Origin: Cristatella mucedo
Taxonomy: Eukaryota; Bryozoa; Phylactolaemata; Cristatellidae
Assembly (NCBI GenBank): GCA_009760855.2
Contig: WPIO01000018.1
Coordinates: forward strand, 342,001-406,000
DNA: 64,000 nt
Reading direction: 5' to 3'
A program made the position numbers and the translations under genes. Below, one piece after another: positions 1-11,734 of the stretch. The notes below the pieces were generated by a model, which searched no databases, was not told the origin of the DNA, and saw only the letters and a list, made by a program, of their open reading frames with translations. Position 1 is the first letter of the stretch. Every line of letters begins with the position of its first letter.

Positions 1-1002
1 CAGATAACACAACTTGGAGTTGAATAAGTTATTAAAATTAAATTTGAATCACTCCTATTGACAAAAGATGGATTTGTTTGCATGCGAAATCGAAAAGAGA
101 TCACGGAAATCCGAGATTTAGAATACCTGTGTACGATGTAGGTGATAGACAACCGCCACCATTGGTGGCTTGTTATCGGAGAAAGTCAAGTCAGTAGGTT
201 CGAAAGACTGCTTCGAGGGTTGAAACAAAACGGCTCGAATCGGATAATGAGCGTGAACCAACAGCGACTCCACCTTTAATTGATAGATCTAGGTTTGTGA
301 TAGATAGACAAGCGTGTCGGGTTCACCTCGTTCATGATTGGGGTGCTGACTTATTTTAGCCGGGATTTTGTCAGGGCAATTGGATCTAGACGTTTTTTAC
401 AACCATGGTCATTTACTATGGGAGGCGTGTTTCAAATTGAGTGACGATTCCCAAAGCAAGCGTTAAATTGGGCAGCCGCAGATTTAGCTGGCCAAGTGAG
501 ATCAATTTAGGAAGTTTCTTAGAAACTCTTGCAGAAGCATGTGCTAGGCGACTCGAGATAATGCTAGAAATACAAAAAGAGGTTCTGAGCTCGCAGCTAC
601 GCCAAATGAGCGTTTTCTCACCGCGTGGACCTCGCCTCTTATCCGGAGTTTTTTTTTATTTGATAACACACGGATAATAAAAAAAGTAATAAAATCTAGA
701 AACACATTTTCAGACGATAAGTAAATGACAAATTGGTACAGACTCTCGTAAACAAAAAGTAGATTATATGCCACGGGCGAATGTAACGCCATAATCGGCA
801 TGGCGGACTTAGCCACGAGTGCATTAGCTGTCCGCAGGCGCGTAATTTCTAAGCTTTGCACTAAAACGAAAAACGGAAAACTATAAAAACTAGTCTTATC
901 CCAGTCAGTTTCCTCATAAGATTTTCGCAAGAACTTTGGTATTCAGAAGAGAATGGAGCAACTGACCAGAAGCTCAAGCTGTCAGGGGCGCTTGCTGTCG
1001 GG

Positions 1003-1306
1003 ATTATTATTTCATAATAATAATAATAATAATATTGCACTTGATAAAGCGTCCTCAGAGAACTTAATCTCTTTCTAGGCGCTTTACATTTGCTGCAAAG
1101 TGATACACAATAGAATAGTAAGTAAAATCATGCTTGAAAAACAAACAAAATGAATAACATGGTTAGGGGTTACATGCACTGGGTCAGCATGCAAATGTGG
1201 TTAGTGGCAGCATGAACAGTGTCGGCACGCATAAGCACATCGAGGACGAATCACAAGGACCCACTAAATGCTGTCCTAAATAGGTATGTTTTTAAGTTTC
1301 ATGCAT
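1003..1306 (-). mobile_element. LINE-1 (L2/CR1-like) 3' end inserted in copy A, with target-site duplication
   Basis: On the minus strand this is the 3' UTR and tail of the window's main LINE family. It contains the two CATG-rich blocks, the AAAGCGCC-AGAAAGAGAT box and an ATT-rich tail (1003-1035 on the plus strand is the AAT run). Flanks 989-1002 and 1307-1320 match at 12 of 14 bases (CGC[T/A]TGCTGTC[G/A]GG). Copies B and C carry the uninterrupted target near 4672 and 10138. It is a 5'-truncated retrotransposition event; no coding sequence remains. Confidence 0.85.
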
Positions 1307-1777
1307 CGCATGCTGTCAGGCGAAGTGAATTATTACTTGCAAGTCTGTATCCCTGCTTGAAAGCTTGCCTATCTTCCTTCCCTCTATGACAAAATGTTGC
1401 CTCCTGGCTCCGACCCTGATAATTACCACATTCTGACATTTGTTAAGTATTTTAGGTGAGCTGAGTTTGACCCCGGTCTCTGACACTCTGCTAGTATACG
1501 GTCAAATCGCGACTTATACCGTTGCAGCATTAGCACATACAAACTACGATTTGCAACTGCTATGCACCATAGCCGCAATCCAAGCCGTGATGTCTCAGAG
1601 TGAATACGGATGACAAATAGGTCAGATTTGCGTAGACCTTGAGTCACCCGTTTGCTAATCTGTCATAATGCCACCCTAAGCTGCCACTGAAGGCAAGGAT
1701 AATCATCTTTGGGACTGAACGTAAGCTAACTCTGTAACACCTAACGAGTACTCATTGTCGCATCCAGGTAAGTCCAA

Positions 1778-1848
1778 GCGTCGGTGGTTCAGTGGTAGAA
1801 TGCTCGCCTGCCACGCGGGCGGCCCGGGTTCGATTCCCGGCCGACGCA
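1778..1848 (+). tRNA. tRNA-Gly (anticodon GCC), copy A
   Basis: The 71-nt sequence folds as a canonical cytosolic tRNA. The acceptor stem pairs GCGTCGG with CCGACGC, the discriminator base is A, and the anticodon loop CTGCCAC has GCC at 1810-1812. The A box TGGTTCAGTGG is at 1785-1795 and the B box GGTTCGATTCC at 1827-1837. There is no intron and CCA is not encoded, as in eukaryotes. A TTTT run three bases downstream should stop RNA polymerase III. The gene delivers glycine at GGC/GGU codons. It is identical to copies B, C and E, so it is probably functional even though its surroundings are repeats. Confidence 0.96.
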
Positions 1849-1850
1849 AC

Positions 1851-1854
1851 TTTT
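1851..1854 (+). terminator. Pol III terminator of tRNA-Gly copy A
   Basis: A T4 run begins three bases after the discriminator base, in the sequence CAACTTTTGCGG. The same TTTT and spacing follow the tRNAs of copies B, C and E. Confidence 0.8.
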
Positions 1855-2664
1855 GCGGTCGTCGTCTCGGACACCTACCGATGAGCAAACCAATTAAAAT
1901 AACCTTTAGAGATGAGTATCTTTTGTTTACCATGATCGTCACTTTAAACAATACCGGCGACATTATTAAATTAGTTTTACTTGGCTACAAATTATGTTTA
2001 CCGAAGCCCATATAAATAAAATTGACAGGTTACAAGAACAGATTCACAGAACGCGTGCTTATGAGATCAGAAAATACGCTGATATTTTGGAATTCTGCAG
2101 TTTCGCTGTCATCTTTCGTGCGGGCATCAATGCTGCGTATTTAGCAGGCATTGTTTCGCGAGACACACTAGTCAAGCTTTGAAGGACTCACGCTTGGCTT
2201 CGATAGAATGCTTGCAGCTCGGCCGTCGCTGCCAAGACTATACATTGTTTCTGGTAATAGGTCAATTTTCAAGATGCTAGGTATACTAAACTTATTTTCG
2301 TAGCATCTAAAAATATTCACCGCCATCCCTAAAGAGAAGCCTGTTCGCTGAAGGTATGTATGCGTTTAGTTTAAAGGCGTGTCACCACGAGTATTTGTGA
2401 CCTTTCCTGTTTGACCGGTCATATAACCCACAAGCTTTTGCATTGTCACTTACACTGCAGCATACTCAACTACGCCTGGTTATGCTAAAAAATTCGTTTA
2501 CTGATATAGGCCAAGAACGGTGATGGAACCACCTATCGACGTTGCTTCATATTTGTACTATAATGGTCTCATGAGGCCACTAACCGGGCTACTATATCAT
2601 TACTAAATCAGGATTTGTCAACAATTACCTCACTGGCCCGGCAATGCGTCTATAGCCGCTGCGG

Positions 2665-2750
2665 CATATGTAAAGCGCCTAGAAAGAGACAAAGTTCTCT
2701 AAGGGTGTTTTATCAAGTGTCTTATTATTTTTATTATTCTCATTACCCAC
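2665..2750 (+). mobile_element. LINE-1-type 3' tail fragment in copy A
   Basis: The sequence runs TGTAAAGCGCCTAGAAAGAG, then TTCTCTAAGGGTG-TTTATCAAGTG, then an ATT-rich tail. This is the characteristic 3' end of the L2-like LINE seen many times in the window. The same fragment sits at the same place in copy B (6029-6112), followed in both by CACTTGCTGTCAAAC. It therefore inserted before A and B separated. Confidence 0.8.
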
Positions 2751-3985
2751 TTGCTGTCAAACGTGACGTGAGTGCATCTGTGAGTCAACAATGGTTTATA
2801 TAAAAGCTAGACCGTGCATTTGCTTGGATCGCTTTATATGGTTTACAATGGTCCTCGTAGCTCTACCAGTGAACTGTCAATCTTGATGTTTTGTCAAATT
2901 TTTTAGCCTTGAGCTTAGTAGACGTAGCTAGATTAACTTCTGCCTCCAATCGAAGGGTGTCTGGGCGAGGGCACACAGTGTGATTAGTCACAAGTGCAAG
3001 CTAGTTGAGCCATGTCAGCTAGTGCTGTGTTGAACCAATCTACAACTCATGCCATTTCGTAAGGTAGACTAAATGGCATAGACGAGGCAGGTATCATCGC
3101 ACGAGCAGCATTGACGTCTAGGGTCTTGAGCTTTGCGATTCACGTGTTGTTTTCGATGAAGACACGGAGTGCACCCGTTGTAGACTGAATGAGATCTGCA
3201 TGTGGTCATGTAAGCTAAGTTTGATAACGATTGGTGATGGTAAAGGTCAGTAGCATGAGGAAACTTAGTCGAATGTGTACCCTCAGCTGTAATTAGGGCA
3301 CGGCAGGTAGGGCCAACGAGATGCAGTGAGTCAAGCAGCTCAAAAATTTGCTGCTGTAGGCGTCACATGAGCTAATAAAAATAAAACTTTAAATCACTCC
3401 TCTCGACGAAAGATCGATTTTTGCACACGCAATCGAAATAAGGTCGCATAAATCCAAGATTATGGAGACCTTTGTACCTTCTAGGTGACAGACAACCGCC
3501 ACCATCGGTAGCTTGTTGTCGAAGAAAGTCAAGACAGTAGATTCAAAAGACTGCTTCGAGGGTACAGCGACTCCACCTTTATTTGAAGAGTGAGCTTGAA
3601 ACAAAAGCAACCGACGCGAATTTCAATTGGATTGATCCAGGTGTGTGAAAGGAGGAGAAGCCAATCGGGTTTGCGTAGTTCATGCCTGGGGTGCTTACTT
3701 ATTTTAGCCAGGTTTTAGTCAAGGCAAATGGGTCTAGACATTCATTAAAACCATGGTCGCTTACTACGAGGGGCGTGTTTCAAATTGAGTGATGACTCCC
3801 AAGACAAGCGTAAAACTGGGCGGCCGAAGTTTTAGCAGGCCTGATGATCACAAAGTTAGAGAGGTTCACAGAAGCACTTGCAGGAGCGTGAGCTGGGCGG
3901 CTCCAGACAATGCTAGAAATACCAAAAGAGCTGGCTCTGAGCTCGCAGCCACGCCAAACGAGCGTTTTCTCAGCTTGAGGACCTC

Positions 3986-4400
3986 GTCTCTGTAGTTCGT
4001 ATGTATGTATTGTATGTCTGATAAGCCACGGGTGAGCTGTTAGAAGCACCACCGAGATGGGCCGGTGCACAGCTGTGGTCCGCCTGCGATGTGGTATGGA
4101 CAGAGGCCGGTAACCAGCTGGTGGCCAGATGGTGGATTCACCATCAGGGTCGGCCAGTGCACTGCTGTGGTCCGCCTTTGATGTGGCATGGATCAGCTGG
4201 TGGCCAGATGGTGGATTCACCATCAGGGTCGGCCGGTGCACCGCTGTGGTCGATGAGTCATGGGAGTCGACCAGGGGAGGGGAGTCGTGTGAGAGCAGGG
4301 GCCGAGGGGAGCCGTGCGCTCTTCGGCTCCATGCGTTAGTAATAAACTGTCGGTGTTGGGCATCGGCTGTCTCTCTGCTGTGCGAACAAACGACAGTCTC
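3986..4400 (+). mobile_element. Solo LTR (gypsy-2 family) with perfect 5-bp target duplication
   Basis: The LTR runs from TGTAGTTCG at 3991 to AACAAACGACA ending at 4395, 405 bp with TG...CA ends. It is flanked by GTCTC at 3986-3990 and 4396-4400. Copy C keeps the empty target (one GTCTC, 9863-9867). The LTR contains an imperfect internal tandem duplication of about 85-95 bp (roughly 4060-4245) and an AATAAAC at 4341-4347 that could be its poly(A) signal. It is homologous to the minus-strand LTR at 43,576-43,988. Solo LTRs arise by recombination between the two LTRs of a full element, so a complete gypsy-type element once sat here. Confidence 0.92.
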
Positions 4401-5141
4401 TCATACGGAGCTTTTTTTTTTATTTCAAAACACACTATTTTAGCATAAGCAACAACATCTAGAAACTCATTTGTAAGACGATAAGGAAACAAAAATTGGT
4501 ATAGACTCTCATAAAAAATAAGTAGATGACATGTCGTCGGGTAGTGTTACACTAAAACGAGTAACTAAAAATTCTCAAAATGATCTTACACGAGTCAGTT
4601 TCCTCGTAAGATTTTCGCAGGATTTTTGGTTTTCGGAAGACGGCTGTGCAACCGAAAAGAACCAGTAGTAGCGCTTGCTGTCAGGAGAAGTGATTTACTA
4701 CTTGCTGGTCTTCATCCCTACTTGGAAAGCTTGCGTACCTACTACCTATGTGAGAAAATGTTGCCTCCTGGCTCCGACCCTGATATTTACCACGTTCAGA
4801 TATTTGTCAAGTATTTTAGGTGAGCTGAGTTTGACCCCGGTCTCTGACACTCTGCTAGTATACGGTCAAATCGTGACTTATACCGTTGCCGCATTAGCTC
4901 GTACAAACTACGATTTGAAACTGCTATGCACCATAGCCGCAATCCAAGCCGTGATGTCTCAGAGTGAATACGCATGACAAATAGGTCAGATTTGCGTAGA
5001 CCGTGAGTCACCCGTTTGCTAATCTGTCATAATGCCACCCTAAGCTGCCACTGAAGGCAAGGATAATCATCTTTGGGACTGAACGTGAGCTAACTCTGTA
5101 ACACCTAACGACTACTCATTGTCGCATCCAGGTAAGTGCAA

Positions 5142-5212
5142 GCGTCGGTGGTTCAGTGGTAGAATGCTCGCCTGCCACGCGGGCGGCCCGGGTTCGATTC
5201 CCGGCCGACGCA
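5142..5212 (+). tRNA. tRNA-Gly (anticodon GCC), copy B
   Basis: The 71 nt are identical to copy A. The anticodon GCC is at 5174-5176, the A box at 5149-5159 and the B box at 5191-5201. The acceptor stem is complete with discriminator A and no encoded CCA. A T4 run follows at 5215-5218. Local flanks (about 5040-5360) are nearly identical to copy A, more so than the rest of the unit. Likely a functional Pol III gene decoding GGC/GGU. Confidence 0.96.
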
Positions 5213-5214
5213 AC

Positions 5215-5218
5215 TTTT
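5215..5218 (+). terminator. Pol III terminator of tRNA-Gly copy B
   Basis: A TTTT run begins three bases after the tRNA 3' end, the same context as in copy A. Confidence 0.8.
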
Positions 5219-6028
5219 GCGGTCGTCGTCTCGGACACCTACCGATGAGCAAACCAATTAAAATAACCTTTAGAGATGAGTATCTATTGTTTACCATGAT
5301 CGTCACTTTAAACAATACCGGCGACATTATTAAATTAGTTTTACTTGGCTACAAATCATGCTTACCGAATCCCATATAAATAAAATTGATAGGTTAAAAG
5401 AACAATTTCATAGAACGCGTTCTTATGGGATCAGAAAATACGCTGATCTTTTGAAAGTCTGCTGTTTCGCTGTCACCTTTCGCCAGGGCATCAAAGCTGC
5501 GTATTTAGCAGGCATTGTTTTGCGACCTGCATTAGTCAGGTTTCGGTGGACGCACATTCGGCGTCGACAGAATGCGTGCAGCTTGGCTGCCGCTGCCGTG
5601 GCTATACATTGTTTGCGCTAATAGGTCGGCTTTTGCAATGCTAGGTATACTAAACTCATTTTTCGCAGCATGGGAAAGTATTTACCGCCATCCCTAAAGA
5701 GAAGTCTGTTCGCTGAAGGTATGTATGCGTTTAGTTTAAAGGCGTGTCACCACGAGTATTTGTAACCTTTCCTGTTTGACCGGTCATAGAACCCACAAGC
5801 TTTTGCATTGTCGCTTACACTGCAGATTACTCAGCTGCGCTTGGTTATACACACAAATTTGCCTACTGATATAGGCCAAGAATGGTGATGGAACCACCTA
5901 TCGACGTTGCTTCATATTTGTACTATAATGGTCTCATGAGGCCACTAACCGGGCTACTATATCATTACTAAATCAGGATTTGTCAACAATTACCTCACTG
6001 GCCCGGCAATGCGTCTGTAGCCACTGCA

Positions 6029-6112
6029 GCATATGTAAAGTGCCTAGAAATAGACAACGTTCTCTAAGGGTGCTTTATCAAGTGTCATCATTTTTATTAT
6101 TCTCATTACCCA
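6029..6112 (+). mobile_element. LINE-1-type 3' tail fragment in copy B
   Basis: The AAAGTGCCTAGAAATAGA box, the TTCTCTAAGGGTGCTTTATC box and the ATT-rich tail are present at the same unit position as in copy A (2665-2750). This is a shared ancestral insertion. Confidence 0.8.
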
Positions 6113-6254
6113 CTTGCTGTCAAACCTGACGAAACCAAGCGATATATATAAGACTTACTAGACCAACAGTCACTTCAGTACTTTTATAAAGAATCCGCAC
6201 TGGGTGCTGCGGCCAAGCTATGAACCAGATCAGAGATCTATAGAATGGCTAATA

Positions 6255-6560
6255 ATATTTCATAAAAATGAAATAGCAACAATACAGTTTACTCAGAACC
6301 CTCGGGGAACTTCATAACTTTCTAAGCACTTGAAATTTGCTGCAAAGAAAGCACGGCCAAATGGTTAGTGGTACCAAGTTCAATAACAACAAGAATTGCA
6401 TGGTTATGGGTGACGTACACATTGGTAGTACCCAAGTATGGTTCATTGGCAGTACGGACAGTGTCAGCACTCATAATGACAGAAAAAACGAATTACAGCG
6501 ACCCACTAAATGCTGTGAGAAATAAATGCGTTTTTAGTTTCTTTTTTAAATTTGGTCGAT
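6255..6560 (-). mobile_element. LINE-1 3' UTR end, antisense, joined to unit B
   Basis: On the minus strand this is the LINE 3' UTR: repeated GTGCTGACACTGTCC-like and CATGxxACCCATAACCATG-like blocks followed by an A/T-rich tail. It abuts unit B at about 6255. The same LINE-tail/unit junction is seen in D (about 14,640), E (about 17,885) and F (about 20,925), so the LINE joined the unit before amplification. The rest of this LINE probably continues at 7080-8600 across an unrelated insert. Confidence 0.7.
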
Positions 6561-7079
6561 ATCAAGTGTGTTATTATTCTTATTGAGCCGCTCAAGTTCT
6601 GCCCTTCAACAGCTGTGGAGCCGCACACTGCCAAAGGCATCATTCGGTGCTTCTCGTCCTTCTCCTCCTCCTCCTCCTCCTCATCCTCATCGATGCATCA
6701 ATGTCATCGATGGTTCTATCGAGACCAGTCGTCGTCACGACCTCGGGGATTTTGTAGCTGGGTAGATGAGCTGCCAATGCAGCCACGTTCTGCTTGTGGT
6801 ATCTTGTCCGGTTTGAGCTTTAAGGAAACTTGGTTTGCAGGCGTCTCTAGTGCTTGATGGTTCATCTGCCATGCCTGCAGCTACTGCAATCGTTCCATGT
6901 GCTGGCTTCTTGTTCACGTGCTTCACTGCCTCCTGCTGCCCCTGGCCGAACTTCAAGTGCTGCCTGGTGTGGACAAGTTGCATCTGCGTACGTGTGCATG
7001 CATGCATGCATGCATGCGTTAGTGCTCTAAGGTCACATTTATGGTTGGATTTTCAAAACTGGGTAGTACGATGCTGAAC
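6561..7079. other. Intervening sequence with TCC and GCAT microsatellites
   Basis: This stretch separates the LINE 3' end from the LINE RT remnant. It has a short ATT-rich piece at 6568-6585, a CTCCTCCTCC run at about 6658-6685 and a TGCATGCATG run at about 6996-7017. No gene or known element is recognised. Confidence 0.5.
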
Positions 7080-8600
7080 CTTGTGAGGGACTAGATCTGA
7101 TAGATAGGCTGGAGCCAAAACATAACAGGACCTAAAATTGACAGACAAAACCATGAAGTCGATGTTTCACTCGACCGGGATCTCGTGTAGGTTGCCAAAA
7201 AGTTGCATGATGTCGCAGTTGCGAAGCTAGCGGTAGACAAGCCTAGCTGCAGAGTTTTGCACAAGCTGCACGCTCCTGATTGCACAGGCTTGTTGACTTA
7301 CAAGCACCGAGTTTCAGAAATTTTGACGTGATTTCACAAATCCATGGACGAATTTAGATGTGGTTTCCCTCTCTTAACAAGCCTGAATTTTAGATATGTT
7401 ACATAGCTGAATGTAGCCGAACTTCTCTGAGGAGCTGAAGGAGTCGCCTAATGAAATGTCAGCTTGAAACAGGGCACCTAGACAGGATGTTGTGCGTATT
7501 CAACAGGAGCTATGCCGGAAGAATATATTATAAGCGTTAAAATTTCAAATATCAGAATCGCACTTGGTTAGCCACTAACTAGTAGGTTGATTTTTTCGAT
7601 CATTCAGTTAAGGAAAGTCTGGAACCATCTATGTGAACCTATGTGAACATGTAAACCGTACATGCAGAGGGAAAGAGATAGAGAGAGCTCAGAGTGTTCG
7701 ACTTTCTGGTAGGCTAGGAGAAATCAAAGCGAAGGGGCAACTGAGGGTCATCTTCCTACCATTGACAGCATAGATTGAGCCTGAATATAACATCAACAGG
7801 GAAATTATAAATCGTGGAAAGAACAAGACCAAGTACCAACCCGTGAGTTACCCCATACTTCAGATGTCCTTCGCATGATTTGATTCCGTCGACATCATCG
7901 TCCGCAATAAAGGACCTGAAAAATTGCAGTGCATTGCAAGTGATTCTCTTTGAAGCGCCCAAGAAAGACGTGGTGATCGATGGTATCGAAGGTTGATGAA
8001 AGATCAAGCGAAACAAGCTGAGATATGCAATTCCAAGTAGGTAGGTATACACTGGTAGCAGTTCCAACTCAATGGATTGACTTGCTCAAAACCAGACTTG
8101 AACTTACTAGCAAGGTGGGGAGTTGCAATATATGAGTTCAGATGGTCCGCCACGACTCAACCCAGAGTCTTTGATCGGGATAATAAAATGGAGACTGGGG
8201 GAAACTGCTCTAGTTCTCCAGGTTTAGCATTGCTTTCTGGAGTATTGACCTGAATAGAGCCGTTTTAAAGGTGCTGCGACTCGACTTGAGGCTAATGACA
8301 TGTTTATGATGTTAATTATGTAAGAAAACAGCAGATACACGGATCGTGGAAGCTGGAAGGTGGGAGTAACGAACAGAGGACTATTAATCTTCTTAGATTG
8401 GGGTGCAAACGTCAGAGAGGTCACTAGAGACTTCTTTGAAAGTAGATATTGAGATGCTGCATGGAATAGAGGTAAATGAGTCCACGGAAGATGCTGCCAC
8501 CTGAGGGATGACCTGCCTAATCTCGTCTATTACTTTGACAAAGAAGGATGAGAAGCGATTAGATTAATCATAGAGAGATCATTAGGTAAGGAGTTAAGCG
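7080..8600 (-). mobile_element. Decayed LINE-1 reverse-transcriptase region, antisense, attached to unit C
   Basis: The minus strand aligns by eye with the antisense LINE at 13,560-13,920: the blocks around 7090-7290 encode the post-RT region, with many stops and frameshifts. Around 8224-8430 it reads SLASSRVAAPLKRLYSGQYS, similar to the plus-strand LINE in the D-E gap (17,413 onward). Around 8500-8560 it reads RFSSFFVKVIDEIRQ, the linker between endonuclease and RT in L2-type LINEs. The LINE stops just upstream of that linker and unit C begins, as in D and F. A pseudogene. Confidence 0.75.
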
Positions 8601-10607
8601 GGGGAACAGTTACCAATATGATATCTTTTCGACATCAGCATTTTTGGATAGTGCATCTGTGAGTCAACAATGGTTTTTATAAAAGCTACACCAAGGATTT
8701 GCTTGGATTGCTTAGTATGGTTTGCAATGGTCCTCGTAGCTCTACCAGTGAACTGTCAATCTTGATATTTTGTCAGTTTTTTCAACCTTGAGCTTATTAG
8801 ACCTAGCTAGTTTAATGTCTGCGGCCAATCGAAGGCAGTCTGGGCGAGGGCACACAGTGTGATTAGTCAGAGATGCAAGCTAGTTGAGCCATGTCAGCTA
8901 GTGCCGTGTTTTACAAATCTACCACTCATGACATTTCAGAAGGTGGACTGAATGGCACAGACGAGGCAGGTATCATCGCACGAGCAGCATTGACGTCAAA
9001 GGTCTTGATCTTTGTGATTCATATGTTGCTTTCGATGAAGACACGGAGTGCACACGTTGTAGACTGAATGAGATCTGCATGTGGTCATGTAAGCAAAACT
9101 TGGTAATGATTGGTGACGGTAAAGGTCAGTAGCATGAGGAAACTTTGTCGAACGTGTAACCTCAGCTGTAATTAGGGCACTGCACATGGGGGGAACGAGA
9201 TGCAGTGAGTCAAGCAGCTCAAAAATTCGCTGCTGTAGGCGTCACATTAGCTAATAACATTTACTTTCAATCACTCCTCTCGACAAAAGATCGATTTGTG
9301 CACACGCGATCGAAATAAGGTTGCATAAATCCAAGATTATGGAGACCTTTGTACCTTCTAGGTGACAGACAACCGCCACCATCGGTAGCTTGTTGTCGAA
9401 GATAGTCAAGACAGTAGATTCAAAAGACTGCTTCGAGGGTACAGCGACTCCACCTTTATTTGAATAGTGAGCTTGAAACAAAAGCAACTGACGCGAACTT
9501 CAATTGGATTGATCCAGGTGTGTGAAAGGAGGAGAAGCCTGTCGGGTTTGCGTAGTTCATGCTTGGGGTGCTTACTTTTTTTAGCCAGGTTTTAGTCAAG
9601 GCAAATGGGTCTAGACATTCATTACAACCATGGTCGCTTACTGTGAGGGGCGTGTTTCAAGTTGAGTGACGACTCCCAAGACAAGCGTAAAACTGGGCGG
9701 CCGAAGTTTTAGCAGGCCTAATGATCACAAAGTTAGAGAGGTTTACAGAAGCACTTGCAGGAGCGTGAGCTGGGCGGCTCCAGACAAAGCTAGAAATACC
9801 AAAAGAGCAGGCTCTGAGCTCGCAGCCACGCCAAACGAGCGTTTTCTCAGCTTGCGGACCTCGTCTCTCATCCGGAGCTTTTTTGTTATTTCATAACACA
9901 CGGTTATTCGCAAAAGCAATAACATCTAGAAACTCATTTGTAAGACGATAAGGAACAAAAATTGGTATAGACTCTCATAAAAAATAAGTAGATGACATGT
10001 CGTCGGGTAGTGTTACATTAAAACGAGTAACTAAAAATTCTCAAAATGATCTTACACAAGTCAGTTTCCTCATAGGATTTTCGCAGGATTTTTGGTTTTC
10101 GGAAGACAGCTGTGCAACCGAAAAGAACCAGTAGTAGCGCTTGCTGTCAGGAGAAGTGGTTTACTACTTGCTGGTCTTCATCCCTACTTGGAAAGCTTGC
10201 GTACCTACTACCTATGTGAGAAAATGTTGCCTCCTGGCTCCGACCCTGATATTTACCACATTCTGACATTTGTCAAGTATTTTAGGTGAGCTGAGTTTGA
10301 CCCCGGTCTCTGACACTCTGCTAGTATACGGTCAAATCGTGACTTATACCGTTGCAGCATTAGCACATACAAACTACGATTTGCAACTGCTATGCACCAT
10401 AGCCGCAATTCAAGCCGTGATGTCTCAGAGTGAATACGGATGACAAATAGGTCAGATTTGCGTAGACCGTGAGTCACCCGTTTGCTAATCTGTCATAATG
10501 CCACCCTAAGCTGCCACTGAAGGCAAGGATAATCATCTTTGGGACTGAACGTAAGCTAACTCTGTAACACCTAAGGACTACTCATTGTCGCATCCAGGTA
10601 AGTGCAA

Positions 10608-10678
10608 GCGTCGGTGGTTCAGTGGTAGAATGCTCGCCTGCCACGCGGGCGGCCCGGGTTCGATTCCCGGCCGACGCA
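10608..10678 (+). tRNA. tRNA-Gly (anticodon GCC), copy C
   Basis: The 71 nt are identical to copies A, B and E. The anticodon GCC is at 10640-10642, the A box at 10615-10625 and the B box at 10657-10667. The acceptor stem is perfect, the discriminator is A and no CCA is encoded. A T4 run follows at 10681-10684. Its position in the unit is the same as in A and B. Likely functional. Confidence 0.96.
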
Positions 10679-10680
10679 AC

Positions 10681-10684
10681 TTTT
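10681..10684 (+). terminator. Pol III terminator of tRNA-Gly copy C
   Basis: A TTTT run begins three bases after the tRNA 3' end, as in the other copies. Confidence 0.8.
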
Positions 10685-11734
10685 GCGGTCGTCGTCTCGG
10701 ACACCTACCGATGAGCAAACCAATTAAAATAACCTTTAGAGATGAGTATCTTTTGTTTACCATGATCGTCACTTTAAACAATACCGGCGACATTATTAAA
10801 TTAGTTTTACTTGGCTACAAATTATGTTTACCGAAGCCCATATAAATAAAATTGATAGGTTACAAGAACAGATTCACAGAACGCGTGCTTATGAGATCCG
10901 AAAATACGCTGATATTTTGGAATTCTGCAGTTTCGCTGTCATCTTTCGTGCGGGCATCAATGCTGCGTATTTAGCACACACTGTTTTGCGATCCACATTT
11001 GTCAAGCTTCGGACACACGCTTGGCTTCAAAAGAATGCTTGCAGCTCGGCCGTCGCTGCAGTGGTTATACATCGTTTGCGGTAAAAGGTCGCTTTTCTGC
11101 AATGCATTGTATGCTGAACCCTTTCTCTGTGCGGCAAAATATTTATCGACAGCCTTAAAGAGAAACTTGTTCGCTGAAGGTGTGCAAGCGTTTAGTTTAA
11201 AGGCGTGTCACCACGAGTTTTTGTGACCTCCCCTGCTTGAGAGGCCATTAGGCCCACAAGCTTTTGCACGTCTCATCAACTGCAGCATTCTCAACTGAGC
11301 CTTTTGTTACGGTGAAACTTTCGGCTTCGGATGCAGGTTAAAAACAGTGCTGTCACCTATTGATATTGCTCACAATTCACATTTAACGGCCCGCTCTCTA
11401 AAGCAACGTTAATATTTATTGAATTAATTTTTATTGACCTTATTCTTATTGTAACCTTTATTGTAGCTGCTAAAACTTGCAGGTCAGAAGTACTGTTGAA
11501 CTGTTACTTCAGCAGTGACATAAGTTATAATGCTCCAGCAAGAGTCGCTAATTGAAAGCGTTACGTTCAGGATTCAACGAGTACTTGAAAGAGATCATCC
11601 CGTCGCACTGAACGGGGCTGTTATGTCGATGACGGTTAACCAACTGTGCAGCCGTCGGTATCAATCAATCAACACGCTGCAGCTTTCGGAAGAATATGCT
11701 GCCGCTTGTGGAATTACTGGAGACTACAAATGTA

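Larger units (their letters stand above)
1..2752 (+). repeat. Composite repeat unit, copy A (tRNA-Gly-bearing, left end outside window)
   Basis: This is the first of six copies of a multi-kilobase unit. Position 1 corresponds to about 3344 of copy B, so the copy begins before the window. It can be followed almost continuously against copies B (2768-6254) and C (8601-11815): the CACTCCT block near 50, the block around 440-660, the block around 1390-1700, the tRNA-Gly and the 3' flank to about 2750. It carries one antisense LINE insertion (1003-1306) absent from B and C. The short frames in it differ between copies and contain stops in copy D, so I see no protein gene. Confidence 0.85.
2768..6254 (+). 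repeat. Composite repeat unit, copy B
   Basis: This is the second direct copy of the tRNA-Gly unit. Its start (GTGCATCTGTGAGTCAAC) matches copy C near 8650 and, reversed, copies D (about 17,070) and F (about 23,435). It follows the end of copy A with no LINE between them. It contains a solo LTR (3991-4395), a tRNA-Gly (5142-5212) and the LINE tail shared with A (6029-6112). After that tail it continues to the unit's far end, which is also seen in F reversed (around 20,930-21,060), and abuts an antisense LINE 3' end at about 6255. Confidence 0.85.

Noticed and set aside
1703-2015. Frames on both strands covering the tRNA-Gly
   Set aside because: They are translations of the tRNA and its repeat flank, repeated identically in B, C and partly E.
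1994-2182. Similar small frames after the tRNA in copies A, B and C (1994, 5358, 10,824)
   Set aside because: They look conserved only because the DNA is duplicated; in reversed copy D the same stretch has consecutive stops, so it is not a gene.
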